Shown piece by piece: positions 44,751 to 54,340 of a stretch of DNA of 64,000 nt. Each line of letters opens with the position of its first letter. Position 1 is the first letter of the stretch. The notes beneath the pieces were generated by a model. It did not search any database. It was not told where the DNA came from and saw nothing but the letters and a program-made list of their open reading frames with translations. Made by a program: the position numbers and the translations under genes. Source of the stretch: Cylindrospermum sp. NIES-4074. GTDB lineage: Bacteria; Cyanobacteriota; Cyanobacteriia; Cyanobacteriales; Nostocaceae. The stretch covers positions 3,063,484 through 3,127,483 of the forward strand of contig AP018269.1 in assembly GCA_003994795.1 (NCBI GenBank), read 5' to 3'.

Positions 44751-46685
44751 TTATGCCCAGCCTTGCACTTCTGTATCTGTCAATAACTTTTTCAACTTCA
44801 TATACTCCCGTTGTGCTGCTATTTTGATGTGTTTCATCTTTACAGGTTCATTCTCATTAGCTGCTAAAAAAGCAGATATCATGGCGATGTTGCGGATATT
44901 TCCCCCAGCTACTTGTAGTTGTCCCAGTTTCTTATAGTCGAGTCCTTGGGTTGGTGTTAAAGCTGGGAAGATGTGTTCCCAAATTTGGGAGCGTAATTCT
45001 GGAGTGGGGAAAGGAAAATCTACCATGAAGCGGATACGCCGCATAAAGGCATTATCTAATGCATCTTTGAGGTTAGTTGTCAAGATGGCTAAACCTTGGT
45101 ATGCTTCCATCCGTTGGAGTAAATAACTGACTTCTACATTAGCATGGCGATCGTGACTGTCTTTAACTTCGGAACGTTTACCAAATAAAGCATCAGCTTC
45201 ATCAAACAGTAAAATCGCTCCTCCGGTTTCCGCAGCATCGAAAATTCGTGCTAAATTCTTTTCTGTCTCACCAATATATTTACTCACGACTGCACTCAGG
45301 TCAATGCGGTAAAGATCCAAGCGAAATTGATTAGCTAGTAACTCTGCTGCCATAGTTTTACCAGTGCCGCTATCACCGTAAAATAGGGCTGTGATCCCTA
45401 AGCCGCGACCACTTTTTTTAGCAAAGCCCCAATTACGGTAAACTTTGTGACGTTGTTGCAGTTGGTCGGCAATGTCTTTGAGCACTTGGACTGGTCTTTC
45501 TGGTAAAACTAAGTCTGTCCACTGGGCTGTTGTATCTATGCGTTGGGCTAAGTTATCCAGTTGGGGACGGGCTTGAGTGCGGCAGAAGTTCCAAAGTTGC
45601 TCCAGGGAAGAGGTTTCTGCACTTTTGGTTTGTTGACAAGCGGCTTGAATTGTGATGTAGTTAAGATTAAATTGAGACGCAAGAACCGTAATTTCTCCCT
45701 TCAGATTAATCGCCTCTGCTCCCAAGTGAGTTGACCAAATCGCTGTTTGCTCTTCAAAACTCAGAGAGGGAATGTCAAAATTGATTAAAGCTCGTTGTTG
45801 ATTTTGGAGACGTTCTCTAGAACTGATAATTAAAGGTGTATTGATATTTTCGATAAATAGGGAAATAGCGGCTTTCTGGTGAGGGTCATCTGTGGAGTGG
45901 TCACAAACCAAGAATAACACGCGATCGCTTAAAATCGCTTCTCGTTCCCATCTTCGGGTGAGTTGATAGATATCATTGGGGCTGGTGGGTAGTGTGGCGG
46001 TAGAGATGATGCCTAAGTTGTAGTTGAGGCGATCGCACAAATTAGAAAAAATATGATATTTACTAGAATAATCAACACCACAGAGTTGCAGGTGTGGCAA
46101 TGGCTTCGGGGAATTTGACCAAGTGGCAATTAATTGATCGGCGATCGCTTGTTGGGATGGTGGCAGATTTATGGCAGGATGTGCTAAATCGGGAAAACTG
46201 GCTATTCCCAATAAATGCTGATCAACAGCAGGCACTCCTAACAAATAACAGAGAATGCGCTGATCTATTCTCATTGCTGCTTGGGTGAGAGTCAAACCAG
46301 GTGCAAACTCGATCATTTTCCATCGTTGTATAGGGTTATGGGGAGAAAGAACAAAGAAATTAGCGCTGGGAAATGCTCCCAGCGCTAAACTGAGGGTAGG
46401 ATAATTTTGATTGAGGTTGCCAGCTGCCTGGGCACACAAGTCTGCAAAATTGGGGTCTAATTCAGTGCCCACACAGAAAAAGAGTATATCCCGTTCAAAG
46501 TTTTGGAGATTAAATTTACTGCTTAATTGCCCTAGAGCCACCGGTGGAGAAATAGCAGCATCAGCCTGAGAGTCTGATGAATTTTCCTCAATATAACATT
46601 CTAATAAGTGCCTGATGCGCTCAATTTCAGATTGCAGAGATTGCCAGTTGGTTTGATACCAGTTGGAGATAGCAGTAGTTGTCAT
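44751..46685 (-). CDS. AAA+ ATPase of the type found with contractile injection systems
   Basis: 644 residues. The N-terminal 380 or so residues hold a helical region and a degenerate ATPase-like section without a clear Walker A. The C-terminal half is an intact AAA+ module with Walker A GDSGTGKT, Walker B ILLFDEADALFGKR, and a conserved RRIRF Arg cluster. This two-part layout is typical of AAA proteins encoded beside extracellular contractile injection system (eCIS) genes and DUF4157 proteins, where they may help remodel or load cargo. No sheath, tube or baseplate genes are in the window. It is divergent from the DUF4157 gene, with 255 bp between the starts. Confidence 0.85.
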   Translation of the reverse strand: MTTTAISNWYQTNWQSLQSEIERIRHLLECYIEENSSDSQADAAISPPVALGQLSSKFNLQNFERDILFFCVGTELDPNFADLCAQAAGNLNQNYPTLSLALGAFPSANFFVLSPHNPIQRWKMIEFAPGLTLTQAAMRIDQRILCYLLGVPAVDQHLLGIASFPDLAHPAINLPPSQQAIADQLIATWSNSPKPLPHLQLCGVDYSSKYHIFSNLCDRLNYNLGIISTATLPTSPNDIYQLTRRWEREAILSDRVLFLVCDHSTDDPHQKAAISLFIENINTPLIISSRERLQNQQRALINFDIPSLSFEEQTAIWSTHLGAEAINLKGEITVLASQFNLNYITIQAACQQTKSAETSSLEQLWNFCRTQARPQLDNLAQRIDTTAQWTDLVLPERPVQVLKDIADQLQQRHKVYRNWGFAKKSGRGLGITALFYGDSGTGKTMAAELLANQFRLDLYRIDLSAVVSKYIGETEKNLARIFDAAETGGAILLFDEADALFGKRSEVKDSHDRHANVEVSYLLQRMEAYQGLAILTTNLKDALDNAFMRRIRFMVDFPFPTPELRSQIWEHIFPALTPTQGLDYKKLGQLQVAGGNIRNIAMISAFLAANENEPVKMKHIKIAAQREYMKLKKLLTDTEVQGWA

Positions 46686-46940
46686 AGTTGAGGATATTGA
46701 TTTTTTACTCTTTGTATTTTTTTAATCATCTATTCTAGAAATAGCACGGGTTATACTAAGTCCAGTGCTTCATAGTCAAAGTGTCGAAAAATTGGAGATT
46801 AGACCTGATGGATAGATCTCATCACAATTTTTTGGCAGAAATCTTAAATAAGTTTAATGATCCGCATCTATCTAAAGAGATAGTACAGATTATACAATAG
46901 TGACGCAGATTCATAATATTAGCCTAAAAGAAGGAAAAAT

Positions 46941-48752
46941 ATGTCTAAATCGGGTATAAAAACAAGTGCGGCAGCATGGCAACCCACTTCCCAGGCTGCA
47001 AGTAAAAGCATATTTACATCAAGACCATTTCCCGAAATCGTGCAGCGGGAGCAGGAAACGGCAGGTAACGGGGAAACAGCCGCCCAACCGGTAAAAAAAA
47101 GAGGAATTATTGAAAATATTAATCGTTCGATGTCAAAAAACTTTATACCGGAGGTGAGTAATGTAGGAATAGTGGGAGTGCAAGCCAAGCTGACCATTGG
47201 TGAACCAGGAGATCAATACGAACAAGAAGCGGACAGAGTGGCAGCGGAAGTAGTGCAAAAAATGAATGAACCTTCTGCACCGCGCATTACAGCACCCCCA
47301 AGAGTGGATGGATTCGACAAGACAATGCAGAGAAAGCCAGTTATCCCCATCGTAGCGAGCCGAGAAAGCCCAGGTGTGGAAATGCCCTTAATGCGGAAGA
47401 ACGGGTTGACTGCCAGCCATGTACCGGATGTGCAAGCAGATTTTGAAAGACAATTAAATCAAGCCAGGGGAGGAGGAGGAGCATTAGATGCAGCCTTTCG
47501 CGCCAAGATAGAGCCGGCAATGGGTGCGGATTTTAGTGGAGTGCGGGTACATACTGACTCCAGAGCGGATCAGATGAGTCAGTCGATACAGGCAAAGGCT
47601 TTTACGACGGGGCAGGATGTGTTCTTTCGACAAGGAGCGTATGAGCCTGGGAGTCGTGGGGGGCAGGAGTTGATAGCCCATGAGTTGACCCATGTTGTCC
47701 AACAGACCGGAACGATTCAGCCCTCTATTCAGCGCTATCATACTAAACACCCAAACTATCGCACTTCTGATGATGGTCAAATGGCTGTTAGGCAAGAATC
47801 TAGTATTGGTGGTCAAACAGCCTTTGCCACTCCAGCATTGATCAAAGATGCGAGTGACAAACTAAAAGCTGCAACGTCTGTAATTGAGTTAGAGCCAGGT
47901 AGTATTCCTGCGAAACTTGATGATCTAGATGGCAAGGAGCATGATGTTGTGGATGTAGTTCCGACTAACACACAAAATAAAACAAAAGATATGAACATGG
48001 AGTTGTGGGCTGATTGTGGACGTTCGGCTCAAACGGTCTCAGGTATGGATCAAGGAACAGGACAGGGGAATGCCGCCGAGCCAGGTGCAAAATATAACAA
48101 GGATGGTAAGACAAAAACTGTCACTGGCACTGACTGGATGGAGATTCAAAAAGTGAAAATGTTTATGGATCTCTTCAATAAGAAAAGTTCTTGGTGGGAG
48201 GTGTGGAAACCAACTTATCAAAGCAAGCTAGATATCGCTACTATTAATAAAAAACTGGGCGAGTATGACACCGTAAAGAAAATGTATTTAGTTGAAGCAG
48301 ATACAACCAAGAAAGACAATCTTGGAAAACAAATGGCTCGATTAGCAAGTGAAATGGATGTTCTAGCCCGGGCTGAATACGACAAATTGAGTCCTGATGC
48401 CAAGGATGATTTTGACAAAAAGGTAGGCATTAATATGTATGCAGATCCTAATATTGGAGAAGCTTTTCACATTAGCACAGGAGGCAATGAACATCCCGGA
48501 AAGCCTGCTAATGTGGGAACGTGGAATTTTCATTGGGCTGGCGTTGTCACGAAGAGCGGTTCTGATACTATGACGCTAGAAAACTACTCTGTGAGTGACT
48601 ATGAGGAAGAAAATAAAGATTGGGTCTTCCAAATGTATGGCGTTGGTAAGAAAGGACAATCTTTTCATGAAGAACATAAGGATGTTCATAAACAACACGG
48701 CGATGCACCTACCTCAATGGTTGCTGTAAGACGCAAATCTCAGGAGGAATAA
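46941..48752 (+). CDS. DUF4157 (eCIS core domain) protein with candidate toxin C-terminus
   Basis: 603 residues. After a low-complexity N-terminus, residues 165-255 match the DUF4157/eCIS core domain (LDAAFRAKIEPAMGADFSGVRVHTD...), ending in a zinc-protease-like H247-E-L-T-H251. The domain is common in proteins linked to contractile injection systems, probably as cargo. The C-terminal 340 residues are not a family I can name. They contain ADCGRSA (C359), NFHWAGVV (H531) and TLENYS (N548), in the order of a papain-like Cys-His-Asn triad, so a cysteine protease or deamidase activity is possible but unproven. AAGAAGGA precedes the ATG. The lipoprotein gene follows within 8 bp and may encode a partner. 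Confidence 0.82.
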   Translation: MSKSGIKTSAAAWQPTSQAASKSIFTSRPFPEIVQREQETAGNGETAAQPVKKRGIIENINRSMSKNFIPEVSNVGIVGVQAKLTIGEPGDQYEQEADRVAAEVVQKMNEPSAPRITAPPRVDGFDKTMQRKPVIPIVASRESPGVEMPLMRKNGLTASHVPDVQADFERQLNQARGGGGALDAAFRAKIEPAMGADFSGVRVHTDSRADQMSQSIQAKAFTTGQDVFFRQGAYEPGSRGGQELIAHELTHVVQQTGTIQPSIQRYHTKHPNYRTSDDGQMAVRQESSIGGQTAFATPALIKDASDKLKAATSVIELEPGSIPAKLDDLDGKEHDVVDVVPTNTQNKTKDMNMELWADCGRSAQTVSGMDQGTGQGNAAEPGAKYNKDGKTKTVTGTDWMEIQKVKMFMDLFNKKSSWWEVWKPTYQSKLDIATINKKLGEYDTVKKMYLVEADTTKKDNLGKQMARLASEMDVLARAEYDKLSPDAKDDFDKKVGINMYADPNIGEAFHISTGGNEHPGKPANVGTWNFHWAGVVTKSGSDTMTLENYSVSDYEEENKDWVFQMYGVGKKGQSFHEEHKDVHKQHGDAPTSMVAVRRKSQEE

Positions 48753-48760
48753 AGTAAGCA

Positions 48761-49351
48761 ATGTCCAGCATAAATTACTTAGGGATCATAGGAGGTATTG
48801 GCTTATGCCTATTGAGTTGCGTGCCATCACAATCAGAACCAACTCAAGCTTCCCTGGCTAAATCGGCTATTAGAAATAAGGCTATTGATATGAACGAAGA
48901 TCAAGCTTCCCTGCCCTTTAAACAAAAAACACGGCCTCTGTCTGAGGCAGAGTCACCATCACGCTCTGAATTGGTACTACCAGATGTCTACGATGGGGCG
49001 AATACATTGCCCTTGATTACCCAATGGAAAGAAGCAGAGGCTTACGATGGGCAACTCGTGCGTGTAGTTGGCAAGTATATCGAGAGTGATGTCCGCATGA
49101 AACCCATTGGAACTCCACGCTATGTGGGTCATGTTTCAGTTGTGTTGGCTGATGATATCGAGGTTTCTCTTTTCCCAGTTTGGAAGCGTGACGCCCGTAG
49201 ACCGCAAGCAGAAATTAATCGCTTTAAGGATCAAGAGGTTGAAGTGATAGGAATATTATATCGTCAATCACCAGTTGATCCTAGTGGTGGAGCTAGTCCA
49301 CTCAGCCCATGTCTCACTGAAATCAAAGCCCTTTATCATTTTAAAAATTAA
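48761..49351 (+). CDS. Small predicted lipoprotein, possible partner of the DUF4157 protein
   Basis: 196 residues. A hydrophobic leader ends in LLSC (C20), a lipobox, so the protein is probably membrane-anchored outside the cytoplasm. The middle is polar, and the C-terminal 110 residues contain QLVRVVGKYIESDVR and VEVIGILY, a pattern like a small beta-barrel (OB-type) fold; no family is recognised with confidence. A strong AGGAGG at the end of the previous gene sits 12 bp before the ATG, so the two genes are one transcript. By position it could protect against or help secrete the upstream protein; this is inference only. Confidence 0.8.
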   Translation: MSSINYLGIIGGIGLCLLSCVPSQSEPTQASLAKSAIRNKAIDMNEDQASLPFKQKTRPLSEAESPSRSELVLPDVYDGANTLPLITQWKEAEAYDGQLVRVVGKYIESDVRMKPIGTPRYVGHVSVVLADDIEVSLFPVWKRDARRPQAEINRFKDQEVEVIGILYRQSPVDPSGGASPLSPCLTEIKALYHFKN

Positions 49352-49369
49352 GTGCGATCGCCTAATCTT

Positions 49370-49435
49370 GTAGGGTGGGCAAATAGACATGATTCCTGAT
49401 GAAATTGCCAAATGATGATAATTTGCCCACCCTAC
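49370..49435. repeat. 66-bp hairpin repeat between convergent genes (copy 2)
   Basis: Same 15-bp arms as the copy at 44582-44647 and almost the same centre, in the same orientation. It lies between the ends of the lipoprotein and TonB-dependent receptor genes. Confidence 0.85.
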
Positions 49436-49477
49436 ATATAACTGCTTGGTGATGAGGATGATTGATTCGGTGCGATC

Positions 49478-49508
49478 GCCTCCGGCGGGCGGGTACGCCA
49501 TCGCACTT
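49478..49508. repeat. GCGGGCGG-type interspersed repeat (copy 2)
   Basis: GCGATCGCCTCCGGCGGGCG followed by GGTACGCCATCGCAC; it matches the block at 44711-44742 after the other hairpin copy. Similar sequence recurs near 58828-58858. Confidence 0.75.
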
Positions 49509-49542
49509 CTCATCCTCACCAAAAATGCGATTTTTTTCTCCA

Positions 49543-52542
49543 TCAAAAATCAACAGAAACAGTTCCCAAAACCGTCAACGGCGCACCAGGAACCACATAA
49601 AAGCTCTGAGACTCGTAATATTTATTATCCAAGAGGTTCTTGATATTGATAGCAGCACGCCAATTATCTCGCCGATAAAAGATACTGGCATCAGTTCTGA
49701 CATAGGAGGGAATTTTGATACTATTCGGGAGAGTCGCTTCTCTCTCACCAACATAGACAAGTCCCAGTCCCAGTCCCAAACCTTGCAAATTGCCCTTTTG
49801 GAACTCATAGGTTGTCCAGAGGCTAGCGCTATTGTATGGCACCGCTTGCAACCTATTATTAACCAATAGCGGGTCATTATCTTCACTGACAAAGGCATCA
49901 GCATAAGCATAAGTAGCAATCACTTTCCACCCTGGCAAAATTTCACCTGTGATATCTAATTCAACACCACGACTTTTTTGCTCCCCAGTTTGCACACTAA
50001 AGTCATTCTCAACATCAACTGGGTCATCTGTTAACACATTTTTCTTGGTGATATCAAAATAAGCCAAAGTAGCGAAGAGGCGTTTGTCAAACAATTCTTG
50101 TTTAATCCCAAATTCAAATTGTTGAGATGTTTCTGGCTTAAACTGCTCACCTGTACGGCTGCGTCCAAAAAGTTGAGGTTTAAAAGAATTCGTCCAACTT
50201 CCATAAAGTGAAGTGGTGTTAGTTGGTTGGTAAACAATACCCAAGCGAGGAGAAAACTGGGAATCTGAGGTTTTGTTGATATTAGAGTTTGTTACTAAGT
50301 CATCGTAAAATGAATCAACATTATCTAAACGTCCACCAGCCAAAAACTTTAAATTAGGTGAAAGTTCGATTAAATCTTGAATATATAGTGCAAAATTATC
50401 TGCACCATACTTTTCCGAAAAAGACTGTGTAAAATCACCTGGTTTAGCACCATATACCGGATTAAAAATATCCAGCCCAGCAATAGGAGCGCGGGAAACG
50501 TCGTAAGAATAGGTGGAATTAGCTAACTCAACACCAAATAAGAAGTTATGACCAATAGAACCTGTCTTAAACTTACCGCTAACTTCAGTTTGTAAGGAAA
50601 TATTTTGCTGTTCCTCATCTGTTTTTTGCGCTCGTCGGATGAGTGTTCTTCCATCATTTTCTAAAAAAGGTTCTGCACCTCTTCTGTTAGTAACATATTG
50701 GGTTTTTCCCCCAGAATTAATTATGTTAAAACCTTGCCTGAATTTCCAACTTCCGCCAAATTCATGTTCAAAATTATAGGCAAACGAATTAGTTTTGAAA
50801 TCAGCTTGATTAAAATCAGGCTCTCCCAAAAATCTACTAATGGGCAGTTTTAAAAATGCTTCCCCAGGCATTAAACCTCTATCAAATGTATAATCGTACT
50901 TTTGATATTCATACTCAAAGGTAAGCTTGGTTTTAGGACTAATATTTAAAGTAATGACTGGAGAGACAAAGAAGCTCTCATTTTCATTAAAATCCCGGAA
51001 GCTACCAGCATTTTCATAAGCAGCATTCAACCGATAAAGGACTGATTTATCCTCTGTTAAGGGGCCAGATAAATCAATAGTGGGACGGTAAAAGTCGTAG
51101 CTACCAATAGTGAAGCCTGCTCTGTAGAAAGGCTCTGATAAAGGCTGCTTAGTAATTGTATTTACAACACCACCAGGACTGCTAGCACTACCATATAGCA
51201 CCGATGCAGGCCCTTTCAGAAATTCTACTCGTTCAATATTAGCGATATCACGAGGACTAGTGAAACCAAAATCTCTAAACCCGTTGCGAAGGGTTTCAAA
51301 ACCCGACTCAAAACCGCGAATAAAGTAACCTTGAGAAGATAATCCACCATAACCTGATTGCTGTTGTACGCCACTGACGTTATTAGCTAACTCATTCAAG
51401 CGCACTACTTGTTGGTCTTCTATAACTTCTTTGGGGACAACCTGTATAGCTGCTGGAATATCACGTACTGGTGCTTCTACTTTAGCTGCGGTTGTTGCTT
51501 CTGGAATGAAATAACCGCCATCTTTTTCACCTGTAACTATTAACTCTATTGACTCATTAGAGGAGGTTGGTTGTTCTGGTTGAGTGGGAGTTTCTGACTG
51601 CGGGGGTGGTGTGGTTTGGGTTTCTGGTGGGGTGCTGGGTGTGGCTGCTGGCTGTTCTGACTGAGGAGTAGATGCAGTTGAGGTAACACCAAAAATTAAA
51701 CCTTCGTCACCATCAAATAGTTCTACTGCGGGAAGACTTGCTTCTCCAGTTACGGCTAATCTAATAGTTTGAGTATTGAGGTTAGTGACTGTAATTTCAC
51801 TAATTCCTGCAATAGGTTGTTTTTGGCTGAATGTATCACCATTGGGTAGGGTGAGTTGTGCTGAGGTGATATCAGCAATGAATTTGTTCTCTTCTTTTTT
51901 GGGTAATACTTGTAATTTGTCACCTTGTGGAGTGGCTAAGATGATTTCTAACCCTTTATCGGTGGGATTTAGTTTGACTTCACTAATTTGCACAACTGCT
52001 GAAGGTGTTGCTTGGCTTTGTGGCTGTGGGGTGGTAGCAGATGCAACTGGTGCAAGTTCAAAAATTAAGCCTTCTTGATCATCAAATAATTCTGCTTTTG
52101 GTAAACCTTTTTCGCCTGTAACTGTCAGCCTAATAGTGTTGGTGTTAATTTGGGTAACGCTGACAGAGGTAATACCTGGTGCTGGGTTAGCTTTGTTGAA
52201 ACTCTGACTTTGACCCAGAGATAGGACTGTATTGGGTATCTCTACTATAAAATTGTTGCCTTGGCTTTTATTTACTGGTTTGAGTGCTTCAATATCAGGA
52301 CTTTCTAAAATAACTTCGATGCCTTTATCAGTCGGCTTGACTTGAACTCCTGTGACTTTATTAACTAAGTTATTGTTGCTTTGCGCTAGTAATTGCGCTG
52401 CACTGGTTGAATAATTTTCTTTGTCTTCAACGGTAGAGATTTCTTTGCTTTGCTCTTGTGCATGAGCAGGTTGCACTAGGCTACTAATTACTGCTAAGAC
52501 CAATCCTACTGAACGTATCTCATTCATTAACTCAGACTTCAT
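49543..52542 (-). CDS. TonB-dependent siderophore receptor with N-terminal AMIN domains
   Basis: About 999 residues from the ATG at 52542, preceded by GGAAGGAG; a GTG 18 bp upstream is less likely. A signal peptide (VGLVLAVISSLVQPAHAQ) is followed by two AMIN-like repeats (each with TDKGIEVIL/TDKGLEIIL and GLIFELAP-type ends) in roughly the first 290 residues. A Pro/Thr/Gln-rich linker, a TonB-box-like IELIVTGEKDGGY, a plug domain (DIANIERVEFLKGPASVLYG) and a beta-barrel ending in a terminal Phe complete it. The family imports ferrisiderophores across the outer membrane. AMIN-fused receptors are characteristic of cyanobacteria. With PepSY, ExbB, ExbD and TonB genes upstream, it is the likely uptake receptor for the product of the NRPS cluster. 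Confidence 0.93.
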   Translation of the reverse strand: MKSELMNEIRSVGLVLAVISSLVQPAHAQEQSKEISTVEDKENYSTSAAQLLAQSNNNLVNKVTGVQVKPTDKGIEVILESPDIEALKPVNKSQGNNFIVEIPNTVLSLGQSQSFNKANPAPGITSVSVTQINTNTIRLTVTGEKGLPKAELFDDQEGLIFELAPVASATTPQPQSQATPSAVVQISEVKLNPTDKGLEIILATPQGDKLQVLPKKEENKFIADITSAQLTLPNGDTFSQKQPIAGISEITVTNLNTQTIRLAVTGEASLPAVELFDGDEGLIFGVTSTASTPQSEQPAATPSTPPETQTTPPPQSETPTQPEQPTSSNESIELIVTGEKDGGYFIPEATTAAKVEAPVRDIPAAIQVVPKEVIEDQQVVRLNELANNVSGVQQQSGYGGLSSQGYFIRGFESGFETLRNGFRDFGFTSPRDIANIERVEFLKGPASVLYGSASSPGGVVNTITKQPLSEPFYRAGFTIGSYDFYRPTIDLSGPLTEDKSVLYRLNAAYENAGSFRDFNENESFFVSPVITLNISPKTKLTFEYEYQKYDYTFDRGLMPGEAFLKLPISRFLGEPDFNQADFKTNSFAYNFEHEFGGSWKFRQGFNIINSGGKTQYVTNRRGAEPFLENDGRTLIRRAQKTDEEQQNISLQTEVSGKFKTGSIGHNFLFGVELANSTYSYDVSRAPIAGLDIFNPVYGAKPGDFTQSFSEKYGADNFALYIQDLIELSPNLKFLAGGRLDNVDSFYDDLVTNSNINKTSDSQFSPRLGIVYQPTNTTSLYGSWTNSFKPQLFGRSRTGEQFKPETSQQFEFGIKQELFDKRLFATLAYFDITKKNVLTDDPVDVENDFSVQTGEQKSRGVELDITGEILPGWKVIATYAYADAFVSEDNDPLLVNNRLQAVPYNSASLWTTYEFQKGNLQGLGLGLGLVYVGEREATLPNSIKIPSYVRTDASIFYRRDNWRAAINIKNLLDNKYYESQSFYVVPGAPLTVLGTVSVDF

Positions 52543-52648
52543 TCCCGTTACTCCTTCCACTACACCTTTTCTGAACAGGCTTTGCTAGTTGCCTGCTAAT
52601 TATTTGCGTGATGATCGCCTTTGGCGGGGCGTAGCCCATCGCTATCTG

Positions 52649-53782
52649 TTAAACTTGTGGCGATGAGCCAAGATTTGTATTTGTCGGCTGAATACGGCGA
52701 CGATGCCACCACATTACTAAGCCTGTAATAAAGAGAACCGTAGGTGATAGACCTACAATTATGTAAAAAATACGGCTATAAATTCCCGCGAATGTACCAT
52801 AGTGTATAGGCACAAAAGAATTGAGTATTCTATCACCTAAAGGTAGAGAGCGACCATCAACAATATGTAAAACTTGACCTGAATATTGATCTAAGAAAAC
52901 TTTACTTTCACCATAAACAGAAGTATCCTGATTTTGCTTTTTTAAAACCCTAATTACTCCCTCTGGTTTGTTTGCTATACGAATGTGCGTAGTTTTGGCA
53001 TTTGGCATTGCTGCATCTGCTTTTTCCAAGATTTGCGATAACAGTATTGGTGATTGACCACGAATCGGTTGAGAAGCGATTTCTGGAGGTTTGGGAGTAA
53101 AGGTAAGAGCGTGAATAATGGGGACAGATTGATCATAGAAATTCCAGCAAAACCCTGTTAAGCCACTTAAGACAAACGATACAGCTACTAAAATTCCTAC
53201 AACTTTATGAATGTCAAAATTCAAGCGTTTAGGGTGTGCATCCCATTTGATTTTGAATCCAGCAATTAGTTTTCTCCAACCAGGCCACAAGATTAATCCG
53301 GTAATGCTGAGGATAAATAATAACAGACCGATAATGCCAGCAACAATTTGTCCAGGTTGACCTGCTAACAGTTCATAATGTAAATGCAAGGCAAGGCGCA
53401 GGATGTTATGATCTTGTTTGAGTGAACCTATTACCTCACCTGTATAAGGATTGATGAACATTTGGATGAGTTTATCAGCACTATCCCATAGCCTAGCTTC
53501 ATAAGGAAAACTAGCATCTTTTGGTAAGATAATAGCGCCAATTTTGATATCAGATTGGTTGGCGATCGCTGCATTAATGATATTGAAAATTGCATCTATT
53601 GAGAGAGAATCTCCTTGGGGAATTACATGACCAAATTTGAATGCTACCCAAAAATTTTCAAGTTCGGGGCTAAAGACTAAAAAACTACCTGTTAAACCGA
53701 TAATTGCGGCAATGAAACCGACAGCTAAACCGATATAGCGGTGAAGAATAAAGGTAATATCACGCAGTTGTTTAGACTTCAT
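52649..53782 (-). CDS. PepSY membrane protein, possible ferrisiderophore reductase
   Basis: 377 residues with four likely membrane segments: one near the N-terminus (IGLAVGFIAAIIGLTGSFLVF), two in the middle (IIGLLLFILSITGLILWPGW and a segment with LVAVSFVLSGLTGFCWNFYD) and one at the end (FYIIVGLSPTVLFITGLVMWWHRR). Conserved HRYIGL, HLHYEL and HKVVG histidines sit near membrane edges as in PepSY-TM proteins of the PiuB/FoxB type, some of which reduce ferrisiderophores. It lies about 107 bp upstream of the receptor gene in the same direction. Iron release from the imported siderophore is therefore a reasonable inference. Confidence 0.87.
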   Translation of the reverse strand: MKSKQLRDITFILHRYIGLAVGFIAAIIGLTGSFLVFSPELENFWVAFKFGHVIPQGDSLSIDAIFNIINAAIANQSDIKIGAIILPKDASFPYEARLWDSADKLIQMFINPYTGEVIGSLKQDHNILRLALHLHYELLAGQPGQIVAGIIGLLLFILSITGLILWPGWRKLIAGFKIKWDAHPKRLNFDIHKVVGILVAVSFVLSGLTGFCWNFYDQSVPIIHALTFTPKPPEIASQPIRGQSPILLSQILEKADAAMPNAKTTHIRIANKPEGVIRVLKKQNQDTSVYGESKVFLDQYSGQVLHIVDGRSLPLGDRILNSFVPIHYGTFAGIYSRIFYIIVGLSPTVLFITGLVMWWHRRRIQPTNTNLGSSPQV

Positions 53783-53941
53783 TTTTCTACTTTGTCAATT
53801 AATATCCGCCGCACTGTCAGAGATGCTCACCAACAGACAGCCCAGCAGCGCCACAAAACACGCAACTCAGCCAAATGCAGATTTAGTTACTGACTTAATC
53901 TAAACTATTGTCTGGTATGGAAATCTTGTGATTCACCTTGA

Positions 53942-54340
53942 CTATTTGCGAGTAGCTATACCTAACTTCACCCTCTCTACCCGCCGCACTTTATCCATCA
54001 CTGCTACCACTTGACCATGATTAACTTTCTCATCAGCATTAAGTACCACCATCAACTGTTGTTTCGGCTCTACCTTTTGTCTTACTCCTGCTTCTAATTG
54101 CTCTAAACTAATTGCTTCCTTGTTGAGAAATATTTCCCCATTATTATTAATTGTTACCGTCACCTGTGCGGGACGATCTGTTTTTCCCGTAGAGGCTTGA
54201 GGTAAATTAACTGGTAAACCTTCGGAACGAGTTAAATACAGCGATGACATGATAAAAAATGTCAAAATGGCAAATATTACATCAATCATCGGCACAATGT
54301 TAATCTGTGCTGGGATATCCGGTTCATCTTGTAGGCGCAT
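53942..54340 (-). CDS. exbD: ExbD-type biopolymer transport protein
   Basis: 132 residues: a short cytoplasmic start, one membrane helix (VIFAILTFFIMSSLYL) and a periplasmic domain. The Asp in PMIDVIFAIL (D20) corresponds to the proton-pathway Asp of ExbD. It works with ExbB to energise TonB using the proton gradient. The gene overlaps the end of exbB by 17 bp, so translation is probably coupled. Confidence 0.92.
   Translation of the reverse strand: MRLQDEPDIPAQINIVPMIDVIFAILTFFIMSSLYLTRSEGLPVNLPQASTGKTDRPAQVTVTINNNGEIFLNKEAISLEQLEAGVRQKVEPKQQLMVVLNADEKVNHGQVVAVMDKVRRVERVKLGIATRK

Noticed and set aside
44751-49351. A full contractile injection system
   Set aside because: Only the AAA ATPase and DUF4157 protein are present; no sheath, tube, spike or baseplate genes are in the window.
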